A stretch of DNA of 64,000 nt, taken from NCBI RefSeq assembly GCF_026241895.1, contig NZ_JAPJIV010000029.1:21181-85180 (forward strand). The letters run 5' to 3'. The stretch comes from Pseudomonas sp. RIT-562 (GTDB taxonomy: Bacteria > Pseudomonadota > Gammaproteobacteria > Pseudomonadales > Pseudomonadaceae). Position 1 is the first letter of the stretch; the number at the start of each line of letters is the position of its first letter. Position numbers and translations under genes: made by a program. A model generated the notes under the pieces. That model did not search any database and was not told the origin of the DNA. It saw nothing but the letters and a program-made list of their open reading frames with translations. Shown here piece by piece: positions 34,347-43,318 of this stretch.

Positions 34347-35704
34347 TGACCGTCGGCAAAAAGAAAATCCTGCTCAATGCGTTCAACATGAACTGCATCG
34401 GGCACATCAATCATGGCCTGTGGACCCATCCACGGGACAACTCGACCCAATACAAAACCATTGAATACTGGACCGAACTGGCGCAGCTGCTAGAGCGCGG
34501 ACTGTTTGATGGTTTGTTCATCGCCGACATCGTCGGCGTGTATGACGTCTACCAGAACTCGGTAGACGTGTCCCTCAAAGAGTCGATCCAGTTGCCGGTC
34601 AACGATCCATTGCTGCTGGTTTCAGCCATGGCCGCCGTCACCCGCAATCTTGGCTTCGGCCTGACAGCCAACCTGACATATGAGCCGCCGTACCTGTTCG
34701 CCCGGCGCATGTCGACGCTCGACCACCTGAGCCGCGGCCGGGTCGGCTGGAACATCGTCACCGGCTACCTGGACAGTGCCGCCAAGGCCATGGGTTTGAG
34801 CGAACAGGTCGAGCACGACCGCCGCTATGACCAGGCTGATGAGTACCTGCAAGTGCTCTACAAACTCTGGGAAGGCAGCTGGGAAAACGGTGCGGTGGTC
34901 AACGATCCCGAGCAGCGCATCTATGCGCAGCCCGACAAAGTGCACAAGGTCGAGCACAAGGGCGAGTTCTATCAGGTCGAGGGCTATCACCTCTGCGAAC
35001 CGTCACCGCAGCGCACCCCGGTACTGTTCCAGGCGGGCAGTTCGGATCGCGGCTTGCTGTTTGCCGGGCGTCACGCCGAGTGCGTATTCATCAGCGGGCA
35101 GAACAAGCCGTCGACCAGGGCCCAGGTGGACAAAGTCCGCGCCAGCGCGGTCGAGGCGGGGCGCAATCCCGAGGATATCAAGGTGTTCATGGGCCTGAAC
35201 GTGATCGTTAGCGAGACATCGGAACTGGCCTGGGCCAAGCACGCCGAGTACCTGAGCTATGCCAGTGCCGAAGCTGGCGTCGCGCATTTTTCGGCCTCCA
35301 CGGGCATCGATTTTTCCGATTACGAGCTCGATGAGCCGATCCAGTACGTGAAGAGCAACGCCATCCAGTCGGCGACCAAAAACCTGCAAAACAACGACTG
35401 GACCCGACGCAAATTGCTCGAGCAACACGCCCTGGGTGGCCGCTACATCACAGTGGTGGGTTCGCCTGCGGAGGTTGCGGATGAACTGGAATCCTGGATC
35501 GCCGAGACCGGGCTCGATGGCTTCAACCTCACGCGCATTGTCACGCCGGAAAGCTACGTGGATTTCATCGACCTGGTGATTCCGGAGTTGCAGCGGCGTG
35601 GGTCGTACAAGACCGCGTATGACGACGGCAGCCTGCGGGAAAAGCTGTTTCACGCGCAGGCGCATTTGCCTGAGCAACACATCGGCTCCGAGTTCCGACG
35701 CTAA
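34346..35704 (+). CDS. NtaA/DmoA-family FMN-dependent monooxygenase
   Basis: Luciferase-like two-component monooxygenase using reduced FMN, 452 residues. The NtaA/SnaA/DmoA group includes dimethyl-sulfide and nitrilotriacetate monooxygenases. Diagnostic stretches are LNAFNMNCIGHINHGLWTHP, GLFDGLFIADIVGVYD, RVGWNIVTGYLDSAAKAMG and VLFQAGSSDRGLLFAGRHAE. Coupling to the SfnB paralogue points to release of sulfur from an organosulfur compound. A flavin reductase gene, needed for such enzymes, is not in this window. Confidence 0.88.
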   Translation: MTVGKKKILLNAFNMNCIGHINHGLWTHPRDNSTQYKTIEYWTELAQLLERGLFDGLFIADIVGVYDVYQNSVDVSLKESIQLPVNDPLLLVSAMAAVTRNLGFGLTANLTYEPPYLFARRMSTLDHLSRGRVGWNIVTGYLDSAAKAMGLSEQVEHDRRYDQADEYLQVLYKLWEGSWENGAVVNDPEQRIYAQPDKVHKVEHKGEFYQVEGYHLCEPSPQRTPVLFQAGSSDRGLLFAGRHAECVFISGQNKPSTRAQVDKVRASAVEAGRNPEDIKVFMGLNVIVSETSELAWAKHAEYLSYASAEAGVAHFSASTGIDFSDYELDEPIQYVKSNAIQSATKNLQNNDWTRRKLLEQHALGGRYITVVGSPAEVADELESWIAETGLDGFNLTRIVTPESYVDFIDLVIPELQRRGSYKTAYDDGSLREKLFHAQAHLPEQHIGSEFRR

Positions 35705-35707
35705 AAG

Positions 35708-35729
35708 CATCGCGAGCCGGCTCGCGATG
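35708..35729. repeat. Collapsed REP: perfect 22-bp palindrome
   Basis: CATCGCGAGCC joined directly to GGCTCGCGATG. It looks like a REP pair whose interior has been deleted, leaving only the two outer tips. It lies between the monooxygenase gene and the MetQ-type gene. Confidence 0.8.
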
Positions 35730-35778
35730 AGGCCCTACCTGACAACCTGAATTCAATGCCCTGACTGGAAAAACCATC

Positions 35779-36588
35779 ATGACCAAGAAAACACTCTCTC
35801 ACCCAGTCAAAGCACTGGCCCTAGCCCTCGGCCTGTTCAGCTCGGTGACCTTCGCCGCTGAAGCACCGCTGAAAGTCGGCACCACCGCCGCCTTCGCCAT
35901 TCCCCTGGAAGCCGCAGTAGAAGAAGCCAACAAACAAGGCCTGAAAGTCGAACTGGTCGAGTTCAGCGACTGGATCGCCCCCAACGTTAGCCTCGCCGCC
36001 GGCGACATCGACGTGAACTACTTCCAACACATCCCGTTCCTGGAAAACGCCAAGACCGCCGCAGGTTTTGACCTGGTGCCATTCGCCCCGGGGATCATCA
36101 ACAACGTTGGTCTGTACTCGAAAAAATACAAAAGCTTCGATGAGCTGCCGGAAGGCGCCACCGTCGCTATCGCCAACGACCCAATCAACAGCGGTCGCGG
36201 CCTGCAACTGCTGGCCAAAGCCGGCCTGATCACCCTCAAACAGGGCGTCGGCTACAAAGCTACCGAAGAAGACATCGTCGCCAATCCGAAGAACATCAAG
36301 ATTCTGCAGGTCGAGGCGGTGCAGTTGGTACGCGCTTACGATGACGCCGATCTGGTGCAGGGCTACCCGGCCTACATCCGCCTGTCCAAGACCTTCGATG
36401 CCGGCTCCGCCTTGCTGTTCGACGGCCTCGATCACAAGGAATACGTGATCCAGTTCGTGATCCAGCCAAAGAGCAAGACCGACCCGCGCCTGATCAAGTT
36501 CGTCGACATTTACCAGCACTCGCCCGCCGTTCGCGCAGCTCTGGATAAAGCCCACGGCAAGCTCTATCAAGCTGGCTGGGAAAGCTGA
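35779..36588 (+). CDS. metQ: MetQ/NlpA-family substrate-binding protein
   Basis: Binding protein of a methionine-type ABC importer, 269 residues. The signal peptide ends at about residue 26 (SVTFAAE) and has no lipobox cysteine, so the protein should be soluble in the periplasm, unlike E. coli MetQ. Family motifs VELVEFSDWIAPNVSLAAGD, VNYFQHIPFLEN and ATVAIANDPINSGRGLQLL are present. Its partners metN and metI follow immediately. With sfnB and a monooxygenase upstream, the ligand may be an organosulfur compound rather than methionine. Confidence 0.88.
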   Translation: MTKKTLSHPVKALALALGLFSSVTFAAEAPLKVGTTAAFAIPLEAAVEEANKQGLKVELVEFSDWIAPNVSLAAGDIDVNYFQHIPFLENAKTAAGFDLVPFAPGIINNVGLYSKKYKSFDELPEGATVAIANDPINSGRGLQLLAKAGLITLKQGVGYKATEEDIVANPKNIKILQVEAVQLVRAYDDADLVQGYPAYIRLSKTFDAGSALLFDGLDHKEYVIQFVIQPKSKTDPRLIKFVDIYQHSPAVRAALDKAHGKLYQAGWES

Positions 36589-36590
36589 TA

Positions 36591-37712
36591 ATGACCGCAG
36601 CCAGCCAACTGCGACTGGATATTCCAGAGCAACGTAATGCGCACCAAACCGAGCTGCACCCGGACCTCAACCGCGCCCATGTGCGCTTCGTTGGCCTGGG
36701 CAAAACCTACAACGGCCAGCAGGGTCCGGTCGCCGCCCTGCACGGCATCGACCTGGCGATCCAGCGCGGCGAAGTGTTCGGCATCATCGGCCGTAGCGGC
36801 GCTGGCAAGTCGTCGCTGATCCGCACCATCAATCGCCTTGAACAACCAAGCAGTGGAAGGGTGCTGATCGATCAAGTGGACATCGGCGAGTACGACGAAG
36901 ACCGCCTGGTAACGCTGCGCCGGCGCATCGGCATGATCTTCCAGCACTTCAACCTGATGTCGGCCAAGACCGTGTGGCAGAACGTTGAACTGCCGCTGAA
37001 AGTCGCCGGGGTGCCCAAGGAAAAACGCGAGCAGAAGGTCCGCGAATTGCTGGAGCTGGTCGGCCTGGAAGGCAAGCACAAGTCCTACCCGGCGCAGTTG
37101 TCCGGCGGGCAAAAACAACGCGTGGGCATCGCCCGGGCGCTGGTGCACGACCCGCAAATCCTGCTGTGCGACGAGGCCACTTCGGCACTTGACCCGGAGA
37201 CCACGCAATCCATCCTCGGCCTGCTGCGCGAGATCAATCAGCGCCTGGGCCTGACCATCGTGCTGATCACCCACGAGATGGCGGTGATCCGCGATATCTG
37301 CGACCGAGTGGTGGTGCTGGAGCACGGACGCATCGTTGAACAGGGCCCCGTGTGGGAAGTCTTCGGCAACCCACAGCACGAAGTCAGCAAAACCTTGCTC
37401 GCCCCCCTGCAACACGCGTTGCCGCAGGAATTGCAGAGCCGTTTGCAGACGCAGCCACAGTCAGTGGATGCGGCGGTGGTGCTACGCCTGCAATTCACTG
37501 GCAGTACCACTGACGAGCCTGACCTGGCGGCGCTGTTCAGCGCCCTCGGCGGTCGCGTGCGCCTGCTGCAAGGTGGCGTGGAACGGATTCAGGGGCATGC
37601 CCTCGGGCAACTGCTGCTGGCGGTGTCAGGCTCGACGCTAGGTGCAAAGGAATTACGCCAACGCGCCGGACAATGGGCGCAACAGGTAGAGGTGCTTGGT
37701 TATGTGGTTTGA
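36591..37712 (+). CDS. metN: MetN-type ABC transporter ATP-binding protein
   Basis: ATPase of the importer, 373 residues. About 35 extra residues precede the ATPase domain: Walker A GRSGAGKSSLIR, signature LSGGQKQRVG, Walker B ILLCDEATSALDPE, H-loop LITHEMAVI. A C-terminal ~75-residue domain fits the NIL (ligand-sensing) domain of MetN, which inhibits transport when the substrate binds inside. It starts two bases after the metQ stop and overlaps the permease gene by 11 bases. Confidence 0.9.
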   Translation: MTAASQLRLDIPEQRNAHQTELHPDLNRAHVRFVGLGKTYNGQQGPVAALHGIDLAIQRGEVFGIIGRSGAGKSSLIRTINRLEQPSSGRVLIDQVDIGEYDEDRLVTLRRRIGMIFQHFNLMSAKTVWQNVELPLKVAGVPKEKREQKVRELLELVGLEGKHKSYPAQLSGGQKQRVGIARALVHDPQILLCDEATSALDPETTQSILGLLREINQRLGLTIVLITHEMAVIRDICDRVVVLEHGRIVEQGPVWEVFGNPQHEVSKTLLAPLQHALPQELQSRLQTQPQSVDAAVVLRLQFTGSTTDEPDLAALFSALGGRVRLLQGGVERIQGHALGQLLLAVSGSTLGAKELRQRAGQWAQQVEVLGYVV

Positions 37713-38346
37713 TCGCTTGCTGCAAGGCTTTATCGATACCTTCCTGATGGTGGGCGTGTCGTCGTTGATCGCGTTGCTGGCGGGCATTCCGTTGGCGGTG
37801 ATCCTGGTCACCAGCGCCAAGGGCGGCATCTACCAAGCACCGGCGCTGAACCGCGCATTGGGTGCGTTCGTGAACCTGTTCCGCTCGATTCCATTTTTGA
37901 TCCTGATGGTGGCATTGATTCCGTTCACTCGACTGATCGTCGGCACCACCTACGGCGTCTGGGCAGCCGTGGTGCCCCTGACGATTGCCGCTACACCATT
38001 CTTTGCGCGGATTGCCGAGGTCAGCCTGCGCGAGGTAGATCACGGGCTGATTGAAGCAGCGCAAGCGATGGGTTGCCGGCGTTGGCACATCGTCTGGCAT
38101 GTGCTGCTGCCTGAAGCGCTGCCGGGGATTGTTGGCGGGTTCACCATCACCCTGGTCACCATGATCAACTCCTCGGCGATGGCTGGCGCGATTGGTGCGG
38201 GTGGGTTGGGCGACATTGCCTACCGGTACGGCTATCAGCGATTCGATAGCCAGATCATGTTGACGGTGATTGTATTGCTGGTGGTGTTGGTGGCGATTAT
38301 CCAACTGGGTGGCGATCGCCTGGCACGGGGCTTGAACAAGCGCTGA
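37702..38346 (+). CDS. metI: MetI-type ABC transporter permease
   Basis: Inner-membrane permease, 214 residues, five predicted helices. NLFRSIPFLILMVALIPFTR and the EAA loop EAAQAMGCRRWHIVWHVLLP are typical of MetI, as is NSSAMAGAIGAGGLGDIAYR. The ATG at 37702 has GAGGTG upstream within metN; a TTG two codons earlier is possible. It is the last gene of the metQNI-type operon; repeats follow. Confidence 0.92.
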   Translation: MWFDRLLQGFIDTFLMVGVSSLIALLAGIPLAVILVTSAKGGIYQAPALNRALGAFVNLFRSIPFLILMVALIPFTRLIVGTTYGVWAAVVPLTIAATPFFARIAEVSLREVDHGLIEAAQAMGCRRWHIVWHVLLPEALPGIVGGFTITLVTMINSSAMAGAIGAGGLGDIAYRYGYQRFDSQIMLTVIVLLVVLVAIIQLGGDRLARGLNKR

Positions 38347-38404
38347 AACAGGATCAAGAGATCGTAGCCTGCGCCGGCCCCTAATGGGTTGTCCTTGAGA
38401 CCGC

Positions 38405-38447
38405 CATCGCGAGCAGGCTCACTCCTACACTGACCGTGCTCGCGATG
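38405..38447. repeat. REP pair, partly decayed
   Basis: A full CATCGCGAGCAGGCTCACTC copy faces a shortened GTGCTCGCGATG inverse. A remnant of the other family (GATCGTAGCCTGCG) lies just before it near 38361. Confidence 0.8.
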
Positions 38448-38487
38448 GCGTATATTCGGCGCATCCCCATTGCCCGCGCAGCCCACC

Positions 38488-39117
38488 ATGAAACAGACCC
38501 CCGACGACCTGGAAAAAATCACCTCCACCACCCTGGGCCATTACAACTCGGTGGCCGAGGGGTTTCGCGAGGGGACTCGTGATCATGATGTCAGCCAGAA
38601 TATCGACGCATTGCTGCGGCACATCCAGGGCGCCGCGCCGTTCGACGTTCTCGATTTTGGCTGTGGTCCGGGTCGTGATTTGCAGACGTTCACCCGCATG
38701 GGGCACATGGCAGTCGGCCTCGATGGCTCTGAGAAATTTGCGCAGATGGCGCGCGCAGACAGCGGCTGTGAGGTCTGGCAACAGGACTTTCTGAAGCTGG
38801 ATCTGCCGGCCGAGCGCTTCGACGGGATTTTTGCCAATGCGGTGCTGTTTCATATCCCGCGCCAGGAACTACCTCGGGTGCTGAAAGAGTTGCACAGTAC
38901 GTTGAAGCCGGGAGGCGTGTTGTTCAGCTCCAATCCTCGTGGTGAGAATCAGGAAGGTTGGAACGGGCCGCGGTATGGGGCGTATCACGACTTGCAGGCG
39001 TGGCAGCAATTGCTGACCGAGGCGGGGTTTGTGGAGCTGGAGCATTACTACCGGCCGGCAGGGCTGCCGCGGGAGCAGCAGCCATGGTTGGCTAGTGTTT
39101 GGCGTAAGCCGGTTTAG
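38488..39117 (+). CDS. Class I SAM-dependent methyltransferase
   Basis: Rossmann-fold methyltransferase of 209 residues; substrate unknown. Motif I is VLDFGCGPGRDLQTF, followed by GLDGSEKF (acidic loop) and the post-motif FDGIFANAVLFHIP. Before motif I it carries HYNSVAEGFREGTRDHDVSQ, a conserved N-terminal stretch that likely shapes the substrate pocket, and it ends in ELEHYYRPAGLPREQQPWL. The ATG at 38488 fits this N-terminus, although its Shine-Dalgarno is weak; a TTG at 38470 is an alternative. It is isolated between repeats. Confidence 0.82.
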   Translation: MKQTPDDLEKITSTTLGHYNSVAEGFREGTRDHDVSQNIDALLRHIQGAAPFDVLDFGCGPGRDLQTFTRMGHMAVGLDGSEKFAQMARADSGCEVWQQDFLKLDLPAERFDGIFANAVLFHIPRQELPRVLKELHSTLKPGGVLFSSNPRGENQEGWNGPRYGAYHDLQAWQQLLTEAGFVELEHYYRPAGLPREQQPWLASVWRKPV

Positions 39118-39130
39118 TCTGACAGGGCCC

Positions 39131-39199
39131 CATCGCGAGCAGGCTCACTCCTACAGGGGACCGTGTCCGCCGGGCAACTGTAGGAGTGAGCCAGCTCGC
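39131..39199. repeat. REP pair
   Basis: CATCGCGAGCAGGCTCACTC faces TGTAGGAGTGAGCCAGCTCG, separating convergent methyltransferase and triC genes; the right copy ends at the triC stop. Confidence 0.85.
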
Positions 39200-39200
39200 T

Positions 39201-42200
39201 TTATTGCGCTTCTGGTTTCGGCTCGCGAATCTTGTACCAGGCCACATACAGCGCCGGCAAAAACAGCAGCGTCAGCAATGTGGCGATGATGATCCCGCCG
39301 ATCATCGCGTAGGCCATCGGCCCCCAGAACACTTCCCGGGCGATCGGGATCATCCCCAGGCTCGCCGCCGCCGCCGTCAGCAGAATCGGCCGGCGCCGGT
39401 GTTCCGTGGCTTGCACCACCGAATCCCAAGGCGAGTAGCCGTCCTTCTCGAACGCTTCGATCTGCGTCACCAGGATCACCGAGTTGCGGATGATGATACC
39501 GATCAGCGCGAGAATCCCCAGAATCGCCACAAAGCCCATCGGCGTGCCGGTCGGGATCAGCGCCAGCACCACGCCGATCAATCCGAGCGGCGCGACACTG
39601 GCGACCAGGAACAGCTTCTGCACGCTGTGCAGTTGAATCATCAGGAACGTCGCCATCAGGAACAACATCAGCGGCACGACCTTGGCGATAGGGCCCTGGG
39701 CCTTACCGCTCTCCTCGACAGTACCGCCGGTTGCGACCTTGTAGCCGACCGGCAACGTCGAAGCAAATTGTTCAATGGCCGGCTTCAGTTGCTTGACCAG
39801 GTCAGTCGGCTGAATTTCGTCACGCACCGCCGCCTTGATGGTAATCGTCGGCTTGCGGTCACGGCGCCAGACCAGCGGCTGCTCAAGCTCGTACTGCACG
39901 GTAGCGAACGACAGCAGCGGAATCGACGTACCGCTTGGGGTGACGATCTGCAGGTTCTGCAGGGTCTCCGGCGTGCCGCGTTCGGCGTCCACTGCGCGCC
40001 CCACCACGTTGATCAGATAGATATCGTCATCCACCTGAGTCACGGGGGCGCCCACCACAATGCTGTTCATCAGGTTGGCCACGTCTTCCGAGGACAGCCC
40101 CAGCTGCCGCGCCTTGTCCTGGGCGATGTCGATGCGCAGGACCTTACCCGGCTCGTTCCAATCGTAAATGATCTCGCCGATGTGCGAGTTCTTGTCCAGC
40201 TCGGTCGCCAGCGCGATCGCGTGTTTGCGCACTTGATCGATGTCCTTGCCGCTGACCCGGTACTGGATCGGACGCCCGACCGGCGGGCCCATTTCCAGGG
40301 CCTGCACGTAACTGCCAATGCCGACGAAATCCTTGCGCAGACGTTCACGCAAGCGTTGGCTCAAGGCTTCACGGGATTCCAGGCCCTTGCTGACGATGAC
40401 CAATTGCGCGTAGTACGGGTTCTGCAATTGCTGGTCGAGGGGCAGGTAGAAACGGATCGCCCCTTCGCCGATGTAAGTGCTCCAGCGCACGATGTCCGGA
40501 TCGCCCTTGAGTGTTTCTTCAAGCTTGTTCACCGCCTTGCGGGTTTCGGCAATGGAGGCGTTCTGCGGCAGGTTCAGGTCGACCAGAATTTCCGGACGGT
40601 CCGAGGACGGGAAGAACTGGTTCTGCACGAACTGCATCGAGAACACCGAAGCCACGAACAGCGCGATGGTGATGCCAATCGCCCACCAGCGATTGCGCAT
40701 CGCCCACAACATGCCGCCGTTGAACGCCCGCCCGATGCGCCCGGGTTCGGCATTGTGCGGCTTCACATTGGCACTGAGAATATGCACGCCAATCACCGGG
40801 GCAAACAGTACGGCCACCACCCATGACACCAGCATCGCCACTGCAATCACCGCAAACAGGGTGAAGGTGTACTCACCCGCCGAGCTGGCGTTGAGGCCGA
40901 TTGGCACAAAACCGGCCACGGTCACCAGCGTACCGGTGAGCATTGGGAAGGCCGTCGAGGTGTAGGCGAACGTCGCCGCCTGTTCCTTGGTTTCGCCCAT
41001 TTCCAGGCGCGTGACCATCATCTCCACCGTGATCATTGCGTCGTCCACCAGCAGGCCGAGCGCGATGATCAAGGCGCCAAGGGAGATCCGCTGCATGGTG
41101 ATGCCGCTGTACTCCATGAACACAAAGACCATCGCCAGCACCAGCGGAATCGAGCACGCCACCACCAGGCCGGCACGCACGCCGAGGCTGATGAAGCTGA
41201 CGATCAGCACGATCACCACCGCCTCGAACAACGCGCTGGTGAAGCCGCCGACCGCTTTTTCCACCACTTCAGCCTGGTCGGAAACACTGTGCACGCCCAC
41301 GCCCACCGGCAGGTCGGCGGTGAGCTCTTCCATGCGCTGATGCAGGGCCTTACCAAACTCCTGGATGTTGCCGCCCTTCTTCATGGCGATGGCCAGGCCG
41401 ATGGCCGTCTGGCCATTGAAGCGGAATTCCGGGGTTGCCGGGTCTACATAACCGCGGCTGATTTCGGCGACGTCGGCCAGGCGATAGAAACGATCATTGA
41501 GTTTGAGATTGACGTCAGCCAGGTCTTTTTCCGAAGCGAACTGGCCGGAAGTGCGTACCGAGATACGCTCAGGCCCCGCTTCGATCACACCTGCAGGAGT
41601 TACCGCGTTCTGTGATTGCAGGCTCTGTACCACCTGGCTCTGATCGATGCCCAGCGCCGCGAGTTTGCGCGTGGAGAAGTTCAGGTAGAGCACTTCATCC
41701 TGCTCGCCAACCATCTCGACCTTGCCCAGCCCCGGTACATCGCGGATCTGCGCGCGGACCTGTTCGACGTAGTCGCGCAACTGGCGCAGCGACAATCCAT
41801 CTGCGGTGAAGGCGTAGACCGAACCGAACACGTCACCGAACTCGTCGTTGAACCCCGGCCCTTGAATACCCCGCGGAAAATCCCCGCGGATGTCATTGAT
41901 CTTCTTGCGCACCTGGTACCAGATTTCCGGAATGTCCTTGGCACTGGTGGTGTCGCGCAGGTAGACGAACACCGTGGACTCACCGGGCCTGGTGTAGCTT
42001 TTCACGTAGTCGAGGGAGTCGAGCTCCTCGAGTTTTTTCTCGATGCGGTCAGTGACCTGCTTGAGGGTTTCCTCTTGGGTCGCGCCCGGCCAATTGGTCT
42101 GGATGACCATGGTCTTGATGGTGAACGAGGGGTCTTCCTCGCGGCCCAGGTTCATGTACGAGAACACGCCCATCAGCAGCGCGACGAACATCAGGTACCA

Positions 42201-42254
42201 GACAAACGACTGATGCTTGAGGGCCCATTCGGATAAATTGAAACTCCCTTTCAT
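39201..42254 (-). CDS. triC: RND efflux transporter, TriC-like
   Basis: Proton-driven inner-membrane efflux pump, 1017 residues with the twelve-helix RND plan: first helix at about 17-37 and large periplasmic loops. The helix-4 segment LGLLVDDAMITVEMM carries the proton-relay acidic pair. Opening WALKHQSFVWYLMFVALLMG and the early loop NLGREEDPSFTIKTMVIQ fit the AcrB/TriC branch. It overlaps triB (ATGA). Two adaptor genes in front match triABC of P. aeruginosa (triclosan efflux), which borrows the unlinked outer-membrane channel OpmH. No channel gene is present here. Confidence 0.88.
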   Translation of the reverse strand: MKGSFNLSEWALKHQSFVWYLMFVALLMGVFSYMNLGREEDPSFTIKTMVIQTNWPGATQEETLKQVTDRIEKKLEELDSLDYVKSYTRPGESTVFVYLRDTTSAKDIPEIWYQVRKKINDIRGDFPRGIQGPGFNDEFGDVFGSVYAFTADGLSLRQLRDYVEQVRAQIRDVPGLGKVEMVGEQDEVLYLNFSTRKLAALGIDQSQVVQSLQSQNAVTPAGVIEAGPERISVRTSGQFASEKDLADVNLKLNDRFYRLADVAEISRGYVDPATPEFRFNGQTAIGLAIAMKKGGNIQEFGKALHQRMEELTADLPVGVGVHSVSDQAEVVEKAVGGFTSALFEAVVIVLIVSFISLGVRAGLVVACSIPLVLAMVFVFMEYSGITMQRISLGALIIALGLLVDDAMITVEMMVTRLEMGETKEQAATFAYTSTAFPMLTGTLVTVAGFVPIGLNASSAGEYTFTLFAVIAVAMLVSWVVAVLFAPVIGVHILSANVKPHNAEPGRIGRAFNGGMLWAMRNRWWAIGITIALFVASVFSMQFVQNQFFPSSDRPEILVDLNLPQNASIAETRKAVNKLEETLKGDPDIVRWSTYIGEGAIRFYLPLDQQLQNPYYAQLVIVSKGLESREALSQRLRERLRKDFVGIGSYVQALEMGPPVGRPIQYRVSGKDIDQVRKHAIALATELDKNSHIGEIIYDWNEPGKVLRIDIAQDKARQLGLSSEDVANLMNSIVVGAPVTQVDDDIYLINVVGRAVDAERGTPETLQNLQIVTPSGTSIPLLSFATVQYELEQPLVWRRDRKPTITIKAAVRDEIQPTDLVKQLKPAIEQFASTLPVGYKVATGGTVEESGKAQGPIAKVVPLMLFLMATFLMIQLHSVQKLFLVASVAPLGLIGVVLALIPTGTPMGFVAILGILALIGIIIRNSVILVTQIEAFEKDGYSPWDSVVQATEHRRRPILLTAAAASLGMIPIAREVFWGPMAYAMIGGIIIATLLTLLFLPALYVAWYKIREPKPEAQ

Positions 42255-43318
42255 TGTGGGCTTTCCTCGTCGATTTTCACTTTTTGCCCAGGTTTCAGGC
42301 TATTCACGCCGGCACTGACCACGCGTTCGCCAGACTTCACGCCATCGGCCAGCACCACGCTGCTGTCAGTGCGGCTGATGAGATGAACTTCTCGCGGGGA
42401 AACGGTTTGGGTTTGTTCATCGATCACCCAGATCTGCGACTTGCCATCGACCTCATGCAACACACTGACCGGCAATTCGATACGCGGTTTGATCGCCGAG
42501 CTGATGGTCACACTGATGGCCGTGCCCAGGCGAAAGCCCGGTGGCGAGTCGGTCAGGGTCAGGCGCGCGCGTCGGGTGCGAGTGGCGCTCTGTGCCTGGG
42601 GCTCGATTTCGCGAACGATGGCGGTGGTGGTGACTCTCGGGTCCAGCTGCGCGGCGACCTGAAACACCGCGTCCTTGGGCAGCTGCTCGACCAAGGTGTC
42701 CGGCAGATCGATCACCGCTTCCTTGATGTCCGGCTGCGCCAGGGTCACCACTTGCTGACCGGCTGTGACGACCTGGCCGGCTTCAGCATTCCACGCGGTG
42801 ACGATGGCCTTGTGGTCGGTGCGCAGCTCGACATAGCCGAGCTGGTCCTTGGCCTGGTCGACGGCAGCCTTGGCTTGATCAAGTGACGCCTGGGTGGTCT
42901 TCAGATCAGTCTGGGCGATGTCCAGTTGAGCTTGCGCACCGACCCCGCGATTGAACAGCTCCTGCTGCCGTCGGGCATTGGCCTGGGCATTGATCAACTG
43001 CGCCTGGATCTTCGCCAGGTCGCCCTGGGCAGCCCGCAACTGGTTCTGCTGATCCGTGGGGTCGAGGGTGGCGAGCAAGGCGCCCTTCTCGACTTCGGCG
43101 CCGACATCGACATTACGGCTGGCAATGCGCCCGGGCACGCGGAAACCGACGTTGGTCTCATAGCGCGCCTGGATACTGCCAGCGAAGCGCCCGAGGTTTT
43201 CTTCATTGAGCGCCAGCACCTTGATCGACAGCACCGGACGTACCGGCTCCGGTGGCGGTTCTTTCTCCGAGCAGGCGGTCAGCACGACCCCAGCTAAAAC
43301 CAGCAACAGGCGCTTCAT
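42251..43318 (-). CDS. triB: RND efflux membrane-fusion lipoprotein, TriB-like
   Basis: Periplasmic adaptor, 355 residues, with a lipoprotein signal peptide (lipobox LTAC, Cys16). It has the usual barrel-sandwich, alpha-hairpin and beta-barrel domains: GFRVPGRIASRNVDVGAEVEKG, the coiled hairpin around AQLINAQANARRQQELF, and GYVELRTDHKAIV. It overlaps triA upstream and triC downstream by four bases each. It is distinct in sequence from TriA, so the two adaptors probably form a mixed ring. Confidence 0.88.
   Translation of the reverse strand: MKRLLLVLAGVVLTACSEKEPPPEPVRPVLSIKVLALNEENLGRFAGSIQARYETNVGFRVPGRIASRNVDVGAEVEKGALLATLDPTDQQNQLRAAQGDLAKIQAQLINAQANARRQQELFNRGVGAQAQLDIAQTDLKTTQASLDQAKAAVDQAKDQLGYVELRTDHKAIVTAWNAEAGQVVTAGQQVVTLAQPDIKEAVIDLPDTLVEQLPKDAVFQVAAQLDPRVTTTAIVREIEPQAQSATRTRRARLTLTDSPPGFRLGTAISVTISSAIKPRIELPVSVLHEVDGKSQIWVIDEQTQTVSPREVHLISRTDSSVVLADGVKSGERVVSAGVNSLKPGQKVKIDEESPQ

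Noticed and set aside
35705..35778. SAM or other riboswitch before the metQ-type genes
   Set aside because: Leader is only about 70 bp and is occupied by a REP palindrome; no riboswitch core is visible there or before 45399.
39186..40826. 546-codon open frame on the plus strand across triC
   Set aside because: Antisense shadow of the RND pump; the sequence is His/Arg/Gln-rich with no domain.
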